From Methanosphaera sp. (GTDB lineage: Archaea; Methanobacteriota; Methanobacteria; Methanobacteriales; Methanobacteriaceae): a DNA stretch of 35,071 nt. The stretch lies in NCBI RefSeq assembly GCF_016282985.1, contig NZ_JAEELZ010000093.1, forward strand, positions 1-35,071, read 5' to 3'. A program made the translations under genes and the position numbers. Positions 18,243-26,247 of the stretch are shown here, in pieces; positions within the stretch are counted from its first letter, which is position 1, and every line of letters begins with the position of its first letter. The notes beneath the pieces were generated by a model. It had not been told where the DNA came from. It was given only the letters and a program-made list of their open reading frames with translations, and searched no databases.

Positions 18243-19046
18243 TTAATTAGAGAATGATTGAGTATTTACTCCACCAAGTCTAATGTTATTATGTACAATT
18301 AATTTATTATTGGATGAATCAAATTCATTTCCTTTAAATTCCACATCAGAGATTTGTTGATAATCTCCTGAATTTATTCCGCCAACATCAATGTTTGAGA
18401 ATATATCTGCTATTGGTCGTCCTAATTGTAAGTTTAATCCACCAATTTGAATTTCAGAGTTAATTGTTGTTACACCATTTGGTTCTCCGATGATGTTTAA
18501 ACCACCAGTAGTAATAATAGTATTTAATGTATTGAGACTTCCTCCATTAAATCTTATATTAACTCCACCCAATGTAGCATTGATATTCATTTGATCTATG
18601 GTTGCATTATTATTTAAATTTGCATCAAATCCGCCTGCTATAAAGTTTCCACTGATATTATAATTATATTTATTACTTAAGAATATCGTGTTATCTGAAG
18701 AATTTGAATGTACAACAACATCTAAATGATCTCCTGTTTGATTGGTTGTTACATTTGTTGTATCATTTTCATTTTCTTTGGATGTGATATTATAAACTGC
18801 AGTCATATTATCTACAAATTCAATGTTTGCACCACCAGTTTTTTGGTCTATGACCAGGTTAACTGTTGAAATGTTTTGAACACTTGAATTGTTTAAATCA
18901 GCCTCATTAAGAATTACCTGATTTTCAACAACTCCTTCCTCGGAAGCATTATTCAAGCTTTTATTAACTGCACTATATCCAACTACACATAATGACAATA
19001 TCAAAGCAATCAAAATTAAAATACCTAAAATTTTACTACTATCCAT
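18243..19046 (-). CDS. Anchored surface protein with GG(L/V)N repeats and many N-glycosylation sites
   Basis: The 267-residue protein has one N-terminal hydrophobic segment (about 6-27), then an extracellular domain rich in Asn, Ser and Thr. At least nine N-x-S/T sites are visible in residues 50-160. From about residue 135 to the end a short unit ending in GG(F/V/L/I)(N/D) recurs roughly every 18-25 residues (AGGFDAN, LGGVNIR, TGGLNII, IGGLNLQ, VGGINSG, LGGVNTQ), which suggests a right-handed beta-helix or stacked-strand fold like that of bactofilin- or DUF4097-like domains. Function is not recognised; an adhesin-like or envelope role fits. It follows the Yip1-like gene without any gap, so the two are one operon. 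Confidence 0.7.
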   Translation of the reverse strand: MDSSKILGILILIALILSLCVVGYSAVNKSLNNASEEGVVENQVILNEADLNNSSVQNISTVNLVIDQKTGGANIEFVDNMTAVYNITSKENENDTTNVTTNQTGDHLDVVVHSNSSDNTIFLSNKYNYNISGNFIAGGFDANLNNNATIDQMNINATLGGVNIRFNGGSLNTLNTIITTGGLNIIGEPNGVTTINSEIQIGGLNLQLGRPIADIFSNIDVGGINSGDYQQISDVEFKGNEFDSSNNKLIVHNNIRLGGVNTQSFSN

Positions 19047-19580
19047 TTATATCAACCCTCCAATAAACACGATTATAATAAAGATTATTAGTGGTATACC
19101 TAATGTTGATAAAAATGATTTTGCATATCCTAAATTGTGTTCTTCACTAACAGCCACTATTTCTATAACCATTTTCCATAAGAATACAAGGAACATTAAT
19201 GGAATAATTACGGCAAAACCTAATGTTGCTAATGCAATTCCAATTATTAACAATACATTCAATACACTGGAATAACTCATTAAATTAAATGTATTAAAAA
19301 ATGAACCGGAACCTCCCAAAATTCTTGCAAATATGAATGTAAAAATGGAGTGTATTAATTTACATAGTAATGGAATAATTAAAAATACAACCAAAAGAAT
19401 TCCCGTAAGTACAATATCCCCAGTTGCTATTCCTATCACTAATCCCAACATGAGACTATAAAATAATAATGAAATAATTCCATTTTTATCAGAGCCCTCT
19501 GTTTTAATGTAAAACAAGTCGTCAGGATTTGTAAAAACTTTTGCACTTTCAGTGAAGAACTCCATAATTTTTGTCTTCAT
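19047..19580 (-). CDS. Yip1 domain membrane protein
   Basis: The 177-residue protein opens with the short amphipathic stretch and PDDLFY motif typical of prokaryotic Yip1-domain proteins, followed by about five transmembrane helices from residue 29 onward. Such proteins are widespread and of unknown function. Its stop is immediately followed by the ATG of the surface-protein gene, indicating translational coupling. The 84-base gap to the divergent flavoprotein gene must hold both promoters. Confidence 0.75.
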   Translation of the reverse strand: MKTKIMEFFTESAKVFTNPDDLFYIKTEGSDKNGIISLLFYSLMLGLVIGIATGDIVLTGILLVVFLIIPLLCKLIHSIFTFIFARILGGSGSFFNTFNLMSYSSVLNVLLIIGIALATLGFAVIIPLMFLVFLWKMVIEIVAVSEEHNLGYAKSFLSTLGIPLIIFIIIVFIGGLI

Positions 19581-19664
19581 ACTTAAAAATTTGATATATA
19601 TAATATAAATAATTACTTTTTATAAAGTTGACATATATGTAACTATGTTTATAGTTGTGATATT

Positions 19665-20225
19665 ATGAAAGCTATTTCAGTTATTGCCAGCCCCAGAAAG
19701 AAAGGAAATTGTAGTCAAATAGTAGAATACATTACTGAAGGGTTGAAAGAAAAAAATTCCACTAATAAAATTTACTTTATAGACGACCTGAATATCAACA
19801 CATGCAAGGCCTGCAGAATATGTAAAAATATGGATAAACCTTCAAAATGTATTATAAAAGATGATTTTATTAAAATAATGGATGAAATTGAAGAATCGGA
19901 TATTTTTATATTTGCTGCTCCAAATTATTTTGGTGAAATAAATGCACAGGGACATATTTTTATAAATAGATTCTATTCTATGACAAAAACTACTCCCAAC
20001 CAATTAAAAAATAATCCCAAATGTGTTATAATCCATACTTACGGTGCTAATGAGGGACATTATGACAAATACATAAATAAACGATCCCGAGTATTTGAAT
20101 CAATTGGTTGTGAAATAGTTGAAATATTAAGCGTTGGAAAAAATAAGCCAAGTATTGGAAATTGTGATGATTTAATTGAATATGCAAAAAATCTGGGCAG
20201 ACGGCTGGGTGAAAAAGATGACTAA
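19665..20225 (+). CDS. Iron-sulfur flavoprotein (Isf-like, NADPH-dependent FMN reductase fold)
   Basis: The 186-residue protein starts with MKAISVIASPRKKGN, the FMN-phosphate loop of the FMN reductase fold, and carries Cys47, Cys50, Cys53 and Cys62, a compact Cys cluster like the [4Fe-4S]-binding motif of methanogen Isf proteins (here CX2CX2CX8C). APNYFGEINA supplies the flavin loop. Isf proteins pass electrons from ferredoxin to oxygen or peroxide and may protect against oxidants. GTGAT stands before the ATG. Its last eight bases overlap the start of the next gene, so it is co-translated with the first acidic paralogue. A close relative lies at 23263. Confidence 0.85.
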   Translation: MKAISVIASPRKKGNCSQIVEYITEGLKEKNSTNKIYFIDDLNINTCKACRICKNMDKPSKCIIKDDFIKIMDEIEESDIFIFAAPNYFGEINAQGHIFINRFYSMTKTTPNQLKNNPKCVIIHTYGANEGHYDKYINKRSRVFESIGCEIVEILSVGKNKPSIGNCDDLIEYAKNLGRRLGEKDD

Positions 20226-20781
20226 TATTGAAGAGATAATTGAAATAATTAAAAAAGAAGACAGAGTTATTAAAGTGGACATAATGGATGATGAATGTAA
20301 AAAAACCATTACCCAACTAGAAATGAAAAGACTGGAAGAACTTGTCCCTCTTATCAACAGGGGTCTTGAAGAAACTTTAAAGGAGGAATATGCTCTAATT
20401 GTTCTTAAAGATAAAAGGGATGTTTTTCTTGAAGATGAAGAGTTAATTCCTACCCTAACATTAATGAGTGAAAATGGTACATTAATTGGTGAAGAAATTT
20501 ACGACCCTGAAGAATTAGAAGAATTACGTGAAGATCCAAACGTATATTTTATATCTGAACATTTTGTAACATATCCCTCACTTTCAACTCCCGGAGATAA
20601 ACAATTTTTTGTAGTGAATCAATTACGTGGAGAAATGGAATGTGAAGAAAAAATAGAAGAAATTGTTTCAAGTTTATCCATTGCCACACCCTCAACTGAA
20701 GCCGACCATTACATTAAAGATTTGTATGATATGGATTATGTTGATGGAATAATTACTATGGTAATTGGAGTTACTCTATAA
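20218..20781 (+). CDS. Acidic protein of unrecognised family, paralogue 1 of 3
   Basis: I start at ATG 20218, after GGTG at 20207-20210, giving 187 residues; an earlier in-frame ATG at 20176 lies deep in the flavoprotein gene. Shared marks of the family are LEMKRLEELVPLIN near residues 34-47, a beta-rich middle with NGTLIGEEI, DPEELEELREDPNV, FVTYPSLSTPGDKQFFV, and a C-terminal TEADHYIKDLYD followed by a hydrophobic strand. It is soluble, strongly acidic and without Cys motifs or a known fold that I can name. It is closest to paralogue 3 (21956). Coupling to an iron-sulfur flavoprotein suggests a redox-linked role; no function is claimed. Its stop abuts the convergent HxlR stop directly. Confidence 0.75.
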   Translation: MTNIEEIIEIIKKEDRVIKVDIMDDECKKTITQLEMKRLEELVPLINRGLEETLKEEYALIVLKDKRDVFLEDEELIPTLTLMSENGTLIGEEIYDPEELEELREDPNVYFISEHFVTYPSLSTPGDKQFFVVNQLRGEMECEEKIEEIVSSLSIATPSTEADHYIKDLYDMDYVDGIITMVIGVTL

Positions 20782-21189
20782 TTATTCTATTTCCAACAAT
20801 TCTTTATAACCCACCCTACATTTTTCTTGGAAATTATCCACCAGATCGGTATCACAATCTAAAACATCAACACCATACAAAACCAGATCATAAATAATTT
20901 TGTTTAATTTTTTTGCTTTAGGCGTTAAAATATACTCAGTATTACTACGGTTATCCCCGTTACATGCTCTTTTTTCAATTAAATTTTTATTTTCCATGAA
21001 TTTTAAAGTATCTGATAAAACAGAATTATTTAAAGTAGGTTTATTCTCTTTAAATTCACTGAAATGTTTTTTTCCTGTATACATATCGCGTATAATTGCA
21101 ATTACCCATTTTCTACTTATTAGTTCCAAAGTTGCATCTATTGGACAATCAGGTCCACCCCAATAATTAAAAATTTCATTATAATCCAT
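20782..21189 (-). CDS. HxlR family winged-helix transcriptional regulator
   Basis: The 135-residue protein is an HxlR (MarR-like) DNA-binding protein: CPIDATLELISRKW (15-28) is the family signature, residues about 51-71 hold the recognition helix, and RSNTEYILTPKAKKL (81-95) forms the wing and following helix. Cys15 occupies the place of the redox-active N-terminal Cys of bacterial relatives such as HypR and YodB; further Cys are at 76, 112 and 124. It therefore may sense oxidants or electrophiles; this is inference. The gene is divergent from the operon that begins at 21325, with a paired palindrome between them, and convergent with paralogue 1 without any gap. Confidence 0.9.
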   Translation of the reverse strand: MDYNEIFNYWGGPDCPIDATLELISRKWVIAIIRDMYTGKKHFSEFKENKPTLNNSVLSDTLKFMENKNLIEKRACNGDNRSNTEYILTPKAKKLNKIIYDLVLYGVDVLDCDTDLVDNFQEKCRVGYKELLEIE

Positions 21190-21226
21190 AATATAAAATA
21201 TGTTAAGTTAAAAAAATAACTTTTTG

Positions 21227-21260
21227 GTATGTTAGAACATACAAGTAGGTTAGAAAATAC
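21227..21260. promoter_or_regulatory. Tandem palindromic operator candidate for the HxlR regulator
   Basis: GTATGTTAGAACATAC at 21227-21242 has perfect seven-base arms around AG. A second copy, GTAGGTTAGAAAATAC at 21245-21260, keeps 13 of 16 positions. The copies start 18 bases apart, close to two helical turns. They lie 38 bases upstream of the regulator's start codon and just before a TATA-like TTTAAATTATA (about 21270-21280) of the divergent operon, where binding could block or aid the transcription factors. Confidence 0.6.
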
Positions 21261-21324
21261 AATAAGTTATTTAAATTATAATAAACAAGTTTAAAATATA
21301 ATAAAAAAATAGGGAGGAATTTTC

Positions 21325-21927
21325 ATTACAAAAAATCCGGATGATGTACTTCAGGAAGTATTAGACACTCTTACACCTTTGAGAGGAGTTCAAAGTGTAG
21401 GTGTGTTAAATGATGATGTACGTAAACATATCCTTGAAATTGAAATGGAAAAAACGGGTGAACTTATACCGGTAATTAACGTTGGCGTTCATGAATGTTT
21501 GAACAGAGAATATACTGTTGCAATAATTAAAACAGCAACATTCCGACCACCTCCAACCCCTACAGTACAATTAGTTGACAACAAAGGAAATATTCTGGGT
21601 GAAGAGATTGTTAGTGTAGAACAAAAGAAAAAACATGAAGCTGATGAAAATGCTACTTTTGTAGCACCAGATTTTGTTTTAACCGTTGATCCAAATGATA
21701 TACAAAAAACACTAACCACAGATTATTTAGAAAAAAATAAGGCAAAACAAGCATTTATTTTACCACCTGTTCAATTTATCGAAGTTGAAGAACTGGAAGA
21801 TACCTGTGATGTTGTATCCAGTAGTCCCGATCCGTTAGCAGATTTGTATATAAAAGAATATTTTAACTTTGAAGATGATGCAAAATTAGCTTCAATTTTA
21901 GTTGGATTTAATGTTAAAAAAGATTAA
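21325..21927 (+). CDS. Acidic protein of unrecognised family, paralogue 2 of 3, with probable ATT start
   Basis: The frame is bounded by an in-frame stop at 21310-21312. GGGAGGA at 21312-21318 sits six bases before ATT 21325, and no ATG, GTG or TTG occurs until TTG 21379, which lacks a ribosome binding site. Starting at ATT gives 200 residues and an N-terminal region of 38 residues before IEMEKTGELIPVIN, against 33 in paralogues 1 and 3; TTG would leave 20. The protein is the most divergent of the three: GNILGEEI and DPLADLYIKE are kept, but the FVTY and GDKQFFV segments are replaced and a Pro-rich strand is added. It is the first gene of a four-gene operon under the operator candidate. Function is unknown. 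Confidence 0.7.
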   Translation: MTKNPDDVLQEVLDTLTPLRGVQSVGVLNDDVRKHILEIEMEKTGELIPVINVGVHECLNREYTVAIIKTATFRPPPTPTVQLVDNKGNILGEEIVSVEQKKKHEADENATFVAPDFVLTVDPNDIQKTLTTDYLEKNKAKQAFILPPVQFIEVEELEDTCDVVSSSPDPLADLYIKEYFNFEDDAKLASILVGFNVKKD

Positions 21928-21955
21928 TTCCAACCTACTTTTTTTAGGTGATACT

Positions 21956-22531
21956 ATGAGTATTAAATCAGATCTTATCGCATTACTACTAACCGATGAA
22001 TCAATAATGATTGCAGCACCCATGTCTGATGAAATGAAAAAACAAGTTCTAAAACTAGAAATGAAAAGATTAGAAGAACTGGTACCTTTCATAAATGAAG
22101 GAATGGAAGAAGCTTTTGAAGAAGAAGATGCAATAGTGGTTATATTAGACAACACAGTTAAAAATGAAAGAATAGAAAATTCATATGATGAACAGGACAC
22201 CAGTTTTACTCTTAGAACAGAATCAGGACAAATCATTGGTGAAACAATAATGGACGAGGAAGAACTTGAAGAATTAAGAAATGATCCAAACGTTTTCTTC
22301 TTGTCTGACAATTTTGTAACATATAGTAATCTTTCAAAACCCGGAGAAAAACAATTCTTTGTCATGAGTTCTACAAAAAGCTCATTTTTCACCGATACAA
22401 ATCCGGAAAGTCTTGTAAGTAGTTTAACTGTTGCAATTCCATCTACAGAAACAGACCATTACATTAAAGATTGTTTTGATTTACCTCATGATGAACCTAT
22501 AGGGACTATGATTATTGGTTATACAGAGTAG
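21956..22531 (+). CDS. Acidic protein of unrecognised family, paralogue 3 of 3
   Basis: Start ATG 21956 follows AGGTGAT at 21946-21952, giving 191 residues. It resembles paralogue 1 closely: LEMKRLEELVPFIN, GQIIGETI, EEELEELRNDPNVFF, FVTYSNLSKPGEKQFFV and TETDHYIKD are all in the same order. The two are probably products of recent duplication. It is acidic and soluble, without a recognisable catalytic motif. The gap to paralogue 2 is 28 bases and to the QueG-like gene nine bases, so these belong to one transcript. Confidence 0.78.
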   Translation: MSIKSDLIALLLTDESIMIAAPMSDEMKKQVLKLEMKRLEELVPFINEGMEEAFEEEDAIVVILDNTVKNERIENSYDEQDTSFTLRTESGQIIGETIMDEEELEELRNDPNVFFLSDNFVTYSNLSKPGEKQFFVMSSTKSSFFTDTNPESLVSSLTVAIPSTETDHYIKDCFDLPHDEPIGTMIIGYTE

Positions 22532-22540
22532 GAGATAATA

Positions 22541-23242
22541 ATGTCCATCGTAGAATATATTGGATCTTTATCTGATGTTTATGGAATTGCTGACTTTTCA
22601 ATTGAAAAGGAAGAATTAATTGAAATGTATGGTGAAGATATCTGCAAGTATCCTTATGCCATAGCAATTGGTCATAAGATGATAGAAGAAATCATTGAAA
22701 AAATACCTTTAACATACACCGATGATGACCTTGCTAAGGAATATCTTGACGAATATTTTAATTCTTTCCAAAGAGTTTCCAAGATTGCTGATAAAATTAT
22801 TGATTATATCCAAAATGAAGGATTTAATGCAATCAAATTAGATGTTTCAGGCACAAATCCTGAATTAAATCTTAAAAAACCATTCAGTAATAAAGCCAGT
22901 GCAAATCTTTCGGGAATTGGTTGGCTGGGAAAAAATAATTTACTGACTACAAAAGAATTTGGTCCGCGACTAACTTGGGCAACTGTATTAACCGATGCAC
23001 CTTTGGGTGAATATGCCGGAAGACCCATCGAATCTCTATGTGGAGATTGCCAGATGTGTGTTAAAGCGTGCCCTGGTAAAGCAATTGTTGATTTGCCAAA
23101 TCCAAAGGAATCATATAGTCCGGAAAAATGTGGTGAATTTTTGATGAAACGTAAAGAAAGCGGTCATCAAGTAGCTTGTGGAATGTGTCTTTACATTTGT
23201 CCTTTTGGAAATAAAAAATCTAAAGAATTAATGGGATGGTAA
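22541..23242 (+). CDS. QueG-like double [4Fe-4S] cluster protein
   Basis: The 233-residue protein matches the core of epoxyqueuosine reductase relatives: the GIGWLGKNNLLTTKEFGPR segment (125-143) with the cobalamin-side loop, then two ferredoxin-type Cys sets, Cys167/170/173/177 and Cys197/213/216/220, the latter ending in ICPFG. It lacks the C-terminal HEAT repeats of true QueG (usually over 300 residues). Archaea use archaeosine, not queuosine, so another reductive reaction is likely, perhaps corrinoid-dependent. GGAG lies before the ATG. It sits in the operon after paralogues 2 and 3 and before an iron-sulfur flavoprotein that could pass it electrons; that is inference. Confidence 0.8.
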   Translation: MSIVEYIGSLSDVYGIADFSIEKEELIEMYGEDICKYPYAIAIGHKMIEEIIEKIPLTYTDDDLAKEYLDEYFNSFQRVSKIADKIIDYIQNEGFNAIKLDVSGTNPELNLKKPFSNKASANLSGIGWLGKNNLLTTKEFGPRLTWATVLTDAPLGEYAGRPIESLCGDCQMCVKACPGKAIVDLPNPKESYSPEKCGEFLMKRKESGHQVACGMCLYICPFGNKKSKELMGW

Positions 23243-23262
23243 AAAATTACGTGGTGAATTAT

Positions 23263-23844
23263 ATGAAAGTGTTAACCTTAATAACCAGTCCAAGGAAACA
23301 TGGATATACTAAACAAATTGTTGATAGACTTACAATAGGTATTAAAGATAATGATGGAACAAATGAAGTTTTATTCATGGATGATTTTAATATTCAACAC
23401 TGTACCGCATGTAGAGCTTGTGAAAAGGGTGGAGGATGTGTATTAGATGATGATTATAATTTAATTATGGATAAAATTAGGGAAGCTGATTATTTTATTT
23501 TCACAGCACCAATATATTACAATGACATTGCAGGATATTCCAAAATGTTCCTAGACAGATTAGGTTCCTGTAATTATGATCCAGAATTAACAATACCTGA
23601 AACTAAAGCTTTATTAATGATTACTCATATGTCAACAAACATTAATCCATTTGTTATCGAAAATACCCATAGATGCTTAGCAACAGGCAACTTTAAAGTT
23701 AATAAAATTTTAGATATTGGTAACTTAATGGTTGATGGAAAACTTGAAGAATTTGAATTAGAAGATTATGAGGACATAGGTTATGAATTAGAAGAGTATG
23801 AAATCATTCCTCATAAACTAGATTTAGACTCTGCAACACTCTAA
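23263..23844 (+). CDS. Iron-sulfur flavoprotein (Isf-like)
   Basis: ATG 23263, after GGTGAA, is chosen over ATG 23236, which overlaps the previous gene and has no binding site; the protein has 193 residues. MKVLTLITSPRKHGYT is the FMN loop and Cys47, Cys50, Cys53 and Cys59 form CX2CX2CX5C, within the CX2CX2CX4-7C pattern of Isf. APIYYNDIAG gives the flavin loop. It is a paralogue of the 19665 protein, so the two operons of this region each carry one. The stop overlaps the convergent uvrC stop by four bases. The likely role is electron transfer or oxidant detoxification. Confidence 0.87.
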   Translation: MKVLTLITSPRKHGYTKQIVDRLTIGIKDNDGTNEVLFMDDFNIQHCTACRACEKGGGCVLDDDYNLIMDKIREADYFIFTAPIYYNDIAGYSKMFLDRLGSCNYDPELTIPETKALLMITHMSTNINPFVIENTHRCLATGNFKVNKILDIGNLMVDGKLEEFELEDYEDIGYELEEYEIIPHKLDLDSATL

Positions 23845-25664
23845 TTCTTACTTTTTTTATTATTTTTATCATTTTCAAGTGTTTCATAGATTGTCTGAGC
23901 TAATTTTTTATTTATTCCTTCAACATTTGATATTTCTTCAAGACTTGCATCATATATGGCATCAAGATTTTCAAAATGTGTTAACAATGCCTGTTTTCTC
24001 TTTTTACCAACTCCTGGAATTTCATCAAGAATTGATTTTGTAAAAGCCTTACCTCTTAACTGTCTGTGGAATGTAATTGCAAATCTATGTGATTCATCAC
24101 GCACATATTGTAAAAGATGTAATGCCGTTGATTTTCTAGGCAATATTATTGGTTCACTTCTACCGGGAACATATAACTCTTCAAATTTCTTGGCCAGACC
24201 TACAAGAGGTACATCAGTAATATTTAACTCATTAAATACTTCTACTGCCATCCCTAATTGTCCCTTACCCCCATCAATAAGAACAAGGTCTGGTTTGATA
24301 AACATGGAATCATTAGAATCTATCTGTTTATCATAGTTTGGAGATATTCTCGAATATCTTCTTGTAATAACTTCTTTCATCATTGCAAAATCGTTTGGTC
24401 CCGGCGTATTCATTTTAAATTTTCGGTACATCTTTTTTGCCGGTTTAGCATTTTCAAAGACCACCATTGATGCTACCGCATGAATACCCGAAATATTTGA
24501 AATATCAAACGCTTCTATATGATAAGGTAATTTTGGTAGATTTAAATATTGTTCCAACGTTAATAACGGATTTTCTTCTTCTTTAGTGTTTTCTGTTAAA
24601 CTTATATGTGCATTTTTCTTAGCTATTTTAATTAACGTTAAATAATGTCCCTCTTCAGCAACTTTGATTTTTATTTTATGTCCCTGTTTTTCTTCCAACC
24701 ATTCTTTAATGATTTCTTCATCATTAATTTTATCTTCCAATATTATTTCATCCGGTGCAGGTGCGGTGGAATAGTATTGTTTAATAAATTCTGTGAGTAT
24801 TTCAGTGTCTGTGAATCCTTCAATCTGTTTAAGTACCAGGTCATCTTTTTTGTTGGTTTTACCATTTCTAACTGATATTATTACTACTGCTGCTTCAGAA
24901 TCATTATGATCGATACCAATTATATCCTGATCAACTTCCCTTGTCGGTTGGATACTTTGTTTTTCCAAGGTGATTTTGATTGTATCTATTTGATCTCTTA
25001 CCATTGCCGCTTTTTCGAATTCCATATTTTTAGAATATCGGTTCATATCCCTTTCCAATTGTTTGATAATTGTCTTATATTTTCCCTGTAATAATAATTT
25101 TGCCCGTTTAATATTTCTTTTATAATCTTCTAATGAGATGTTATTTATACATGGTGCATCACATTGTTTTATTTGATAATTTAAACAAGGACCATCCATA
25201 TGTTTACATGTTCTGATTTTAAAATTCTTATTTAAAAAGTCTATAAATCCCCGTGCATTTGTTGCATCAGTATACGGACCATAATAGGATGCACCCTCAT
25301 TGTTTAAACGACGTGTAATATGAATTCTAGGATATTCTTCGTTGGTAATCTTAATATATGGATACTGTTTCCCATCTTTAAGAGAGATATTATAATGGGG
25401 CTGATGTTTTTTAATAAGATTTGCTTCTAAAATTAATGCTTCTTTTTCTGTGTTTGTTAATATATATTCAAGGTAAGCAAAATGTTTCATTAGAACTTGT
25501 GTTTTTGGCCTATCTAATTTATCATCATCCCTGAAATAACTTTGAACCCTACTTTTAAGTCTTTTTGCTTTTCCCACATATATTATCTCATCATCACTAT
25601 TATGCATGATATATACGCCGGGTTTTTGTGGTAATTCTTCAGGACTTGTAATCATCATAGACAT
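23841..25664 (-). CDS. uvrC: Excinuclease ABC subunit C
   Basis: The 607-residue protein makes both incisions of nucleotide excision repair. A GIY-YIG nuclease domain is at the N-terminus (GVY 16-18, YVGKA 29-33, Arg39), a Cys-containing segment (CKHMDGPCLNYQIKQC) follows, then a UVR motif near 200-235 that contacts UvrB, the RNase H-like second nuclease domain with AFDISNISG and VLIDGGKGQL, and two helix-hairpin-helix motifs in the last 60 residues (EIPGVGKKRKQ). AAGGTG precedes the ATG on the minus strand. UvrABC is of bacterial origin and known in several mesophilic methanogens. The gene follows the 129-residue orphan gene by 33 bases. Confidence 0.96.
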   Translation of the reverse strand: MSMMITSPEELPQKPGVYIMHNSDDEIIYVGKAKRLKSRVQSYFRDDDKLDRPKTQVLMKHFAYLEYILTNTEKEALILEANLIKKHQPHYNISLKDGKQYPYIKITNEEYPRIHITRRLNNEGASYYGPYTDATNARGFIDFLNKNFKIRTCKHMDGPCLNYQIKQCDAPCINNISLEDYKRNIKRAKLLLQGKYKTIIKQLERDMNRYSKNMEFEKAAMVRDQIDTIKITLEKQSIQPTREVDQDIIGIDHNDSEAAVVIISVRNGKTNKKDDLVLKQIEGFTDTEILTEFIKQYYSTAPAPDEIILEDKINDEEIIKEWLEEKQGHKIKIKVAEEGHYLTLIKIAKKNAHISLTENTKEEENPLLTLEQYLNLPKLPYHIEAFDISNISGIHAVASMVVFENAKPAKKMYRKFKMNTPGPNDFAMMKEVITRRYSRISPNYDKQIDSNDSMFIKPDLVLIDGGKGQLGMAVEVFNELNITDVPLVGLAKKFEELYVPGRSEPIILPRKSTALHLLQYVRDESHRFAITFHRQLRGKAFTKSILDEIPGVGKKRKQALLTHFENLDAIYDASLEEISNVEGINKKLAQTIYETLENDKNNKKSKN

Positions 25665-25697
25665 ATTTGCACCTTGTATTTATCTTATATAATATAA

Positions 25698-26087
25698 TCA
25701 GTATTTCCTTATTAAATCTTTCCAGAATGGATATCTTTTAACAAAATCTTCAACTTCCCCCACCATGAAAGCATAGTAATACTTCAATCCATTATTATGT
25801 GCTTCCTGTCTTTTGGCTCTTTGCTTCATTCTCTGAGGCAATAACTTTTCCATAATTTCTTCCTCTCTTTTTGGAGAAAATAATACTTTATAACGTGCAT
25901 TTATCCCATTTGATGTGTAATACATAATATCATTGAAAATATCAGGAATCAATACTTCTTCATTCATTGCCATAGTATATATTTCTTCAAAATGCCTACA
26001 GAAATATATTAAATTAACACTGGGGTTAAGTATTTCCTGGTAATGTTTATCCATAAGAGTAATAGTTTTTGCATCCCAATCTATCAT
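25698..26087 (-). CDS. Protein of unknown function upstream of uvrC
   Basis: The 129-residue protein has no motif I recognise. It is soluble and probably mostly helical, with aromatic and basic residues concentrated in the second half (KREEEIMEKLLPQRMKQRAK, then YYYAFMVGEVEDF) and a conserved-looking end (KRYPFWKDLIRKY). GTGAAAAT lies before the ATG on the minus strand. It shares a strand and a short gap with uvrC and is divergent from uvrB across 160 bases, so it is likely co-expressed with repair genes. A role in repair is possible but only from position. Confidence 0.6.
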   Translation of the reverse strand: MIDWDAKTITLMDKHYQEILNPSVNLIYFCRHFEEIYTMAMNEEVLIPDIFNDIMYYTSNGINARYKVLFSPKREEEIMEKLLPQRMKQRAKRQEAHNNGLKYYYAFMVGEVEDFVKRYPFWKDLIRKY

Positions 26088-26247
26088 ATTTTCACATCAA
26101 CGGATTATATATAAATTTATAATTTTAGATGGTAATAATATCTTCTTAGAGTAAATTAAAATTTAATGTATTAATTATTACTTATTTTTTATTGAATAAT
26201 TTTGATAAATAATATTATCAATTACCTTTAAGAAATATAATGTTATT

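Noticed and set aside
21379-21381. TTG 21379 as start of paralogue 2
   Set aside because: No ribosome binding site, and it would remove about half of the N-terminal region shared with the paralogues.
22541-23242. Queuosine biosynthesis enzyme QueG
   Set aside because: It lacks the HEAT-repeat part, is too short, and archaea make archaeosine rather than queuosine; only the core fold is shared.
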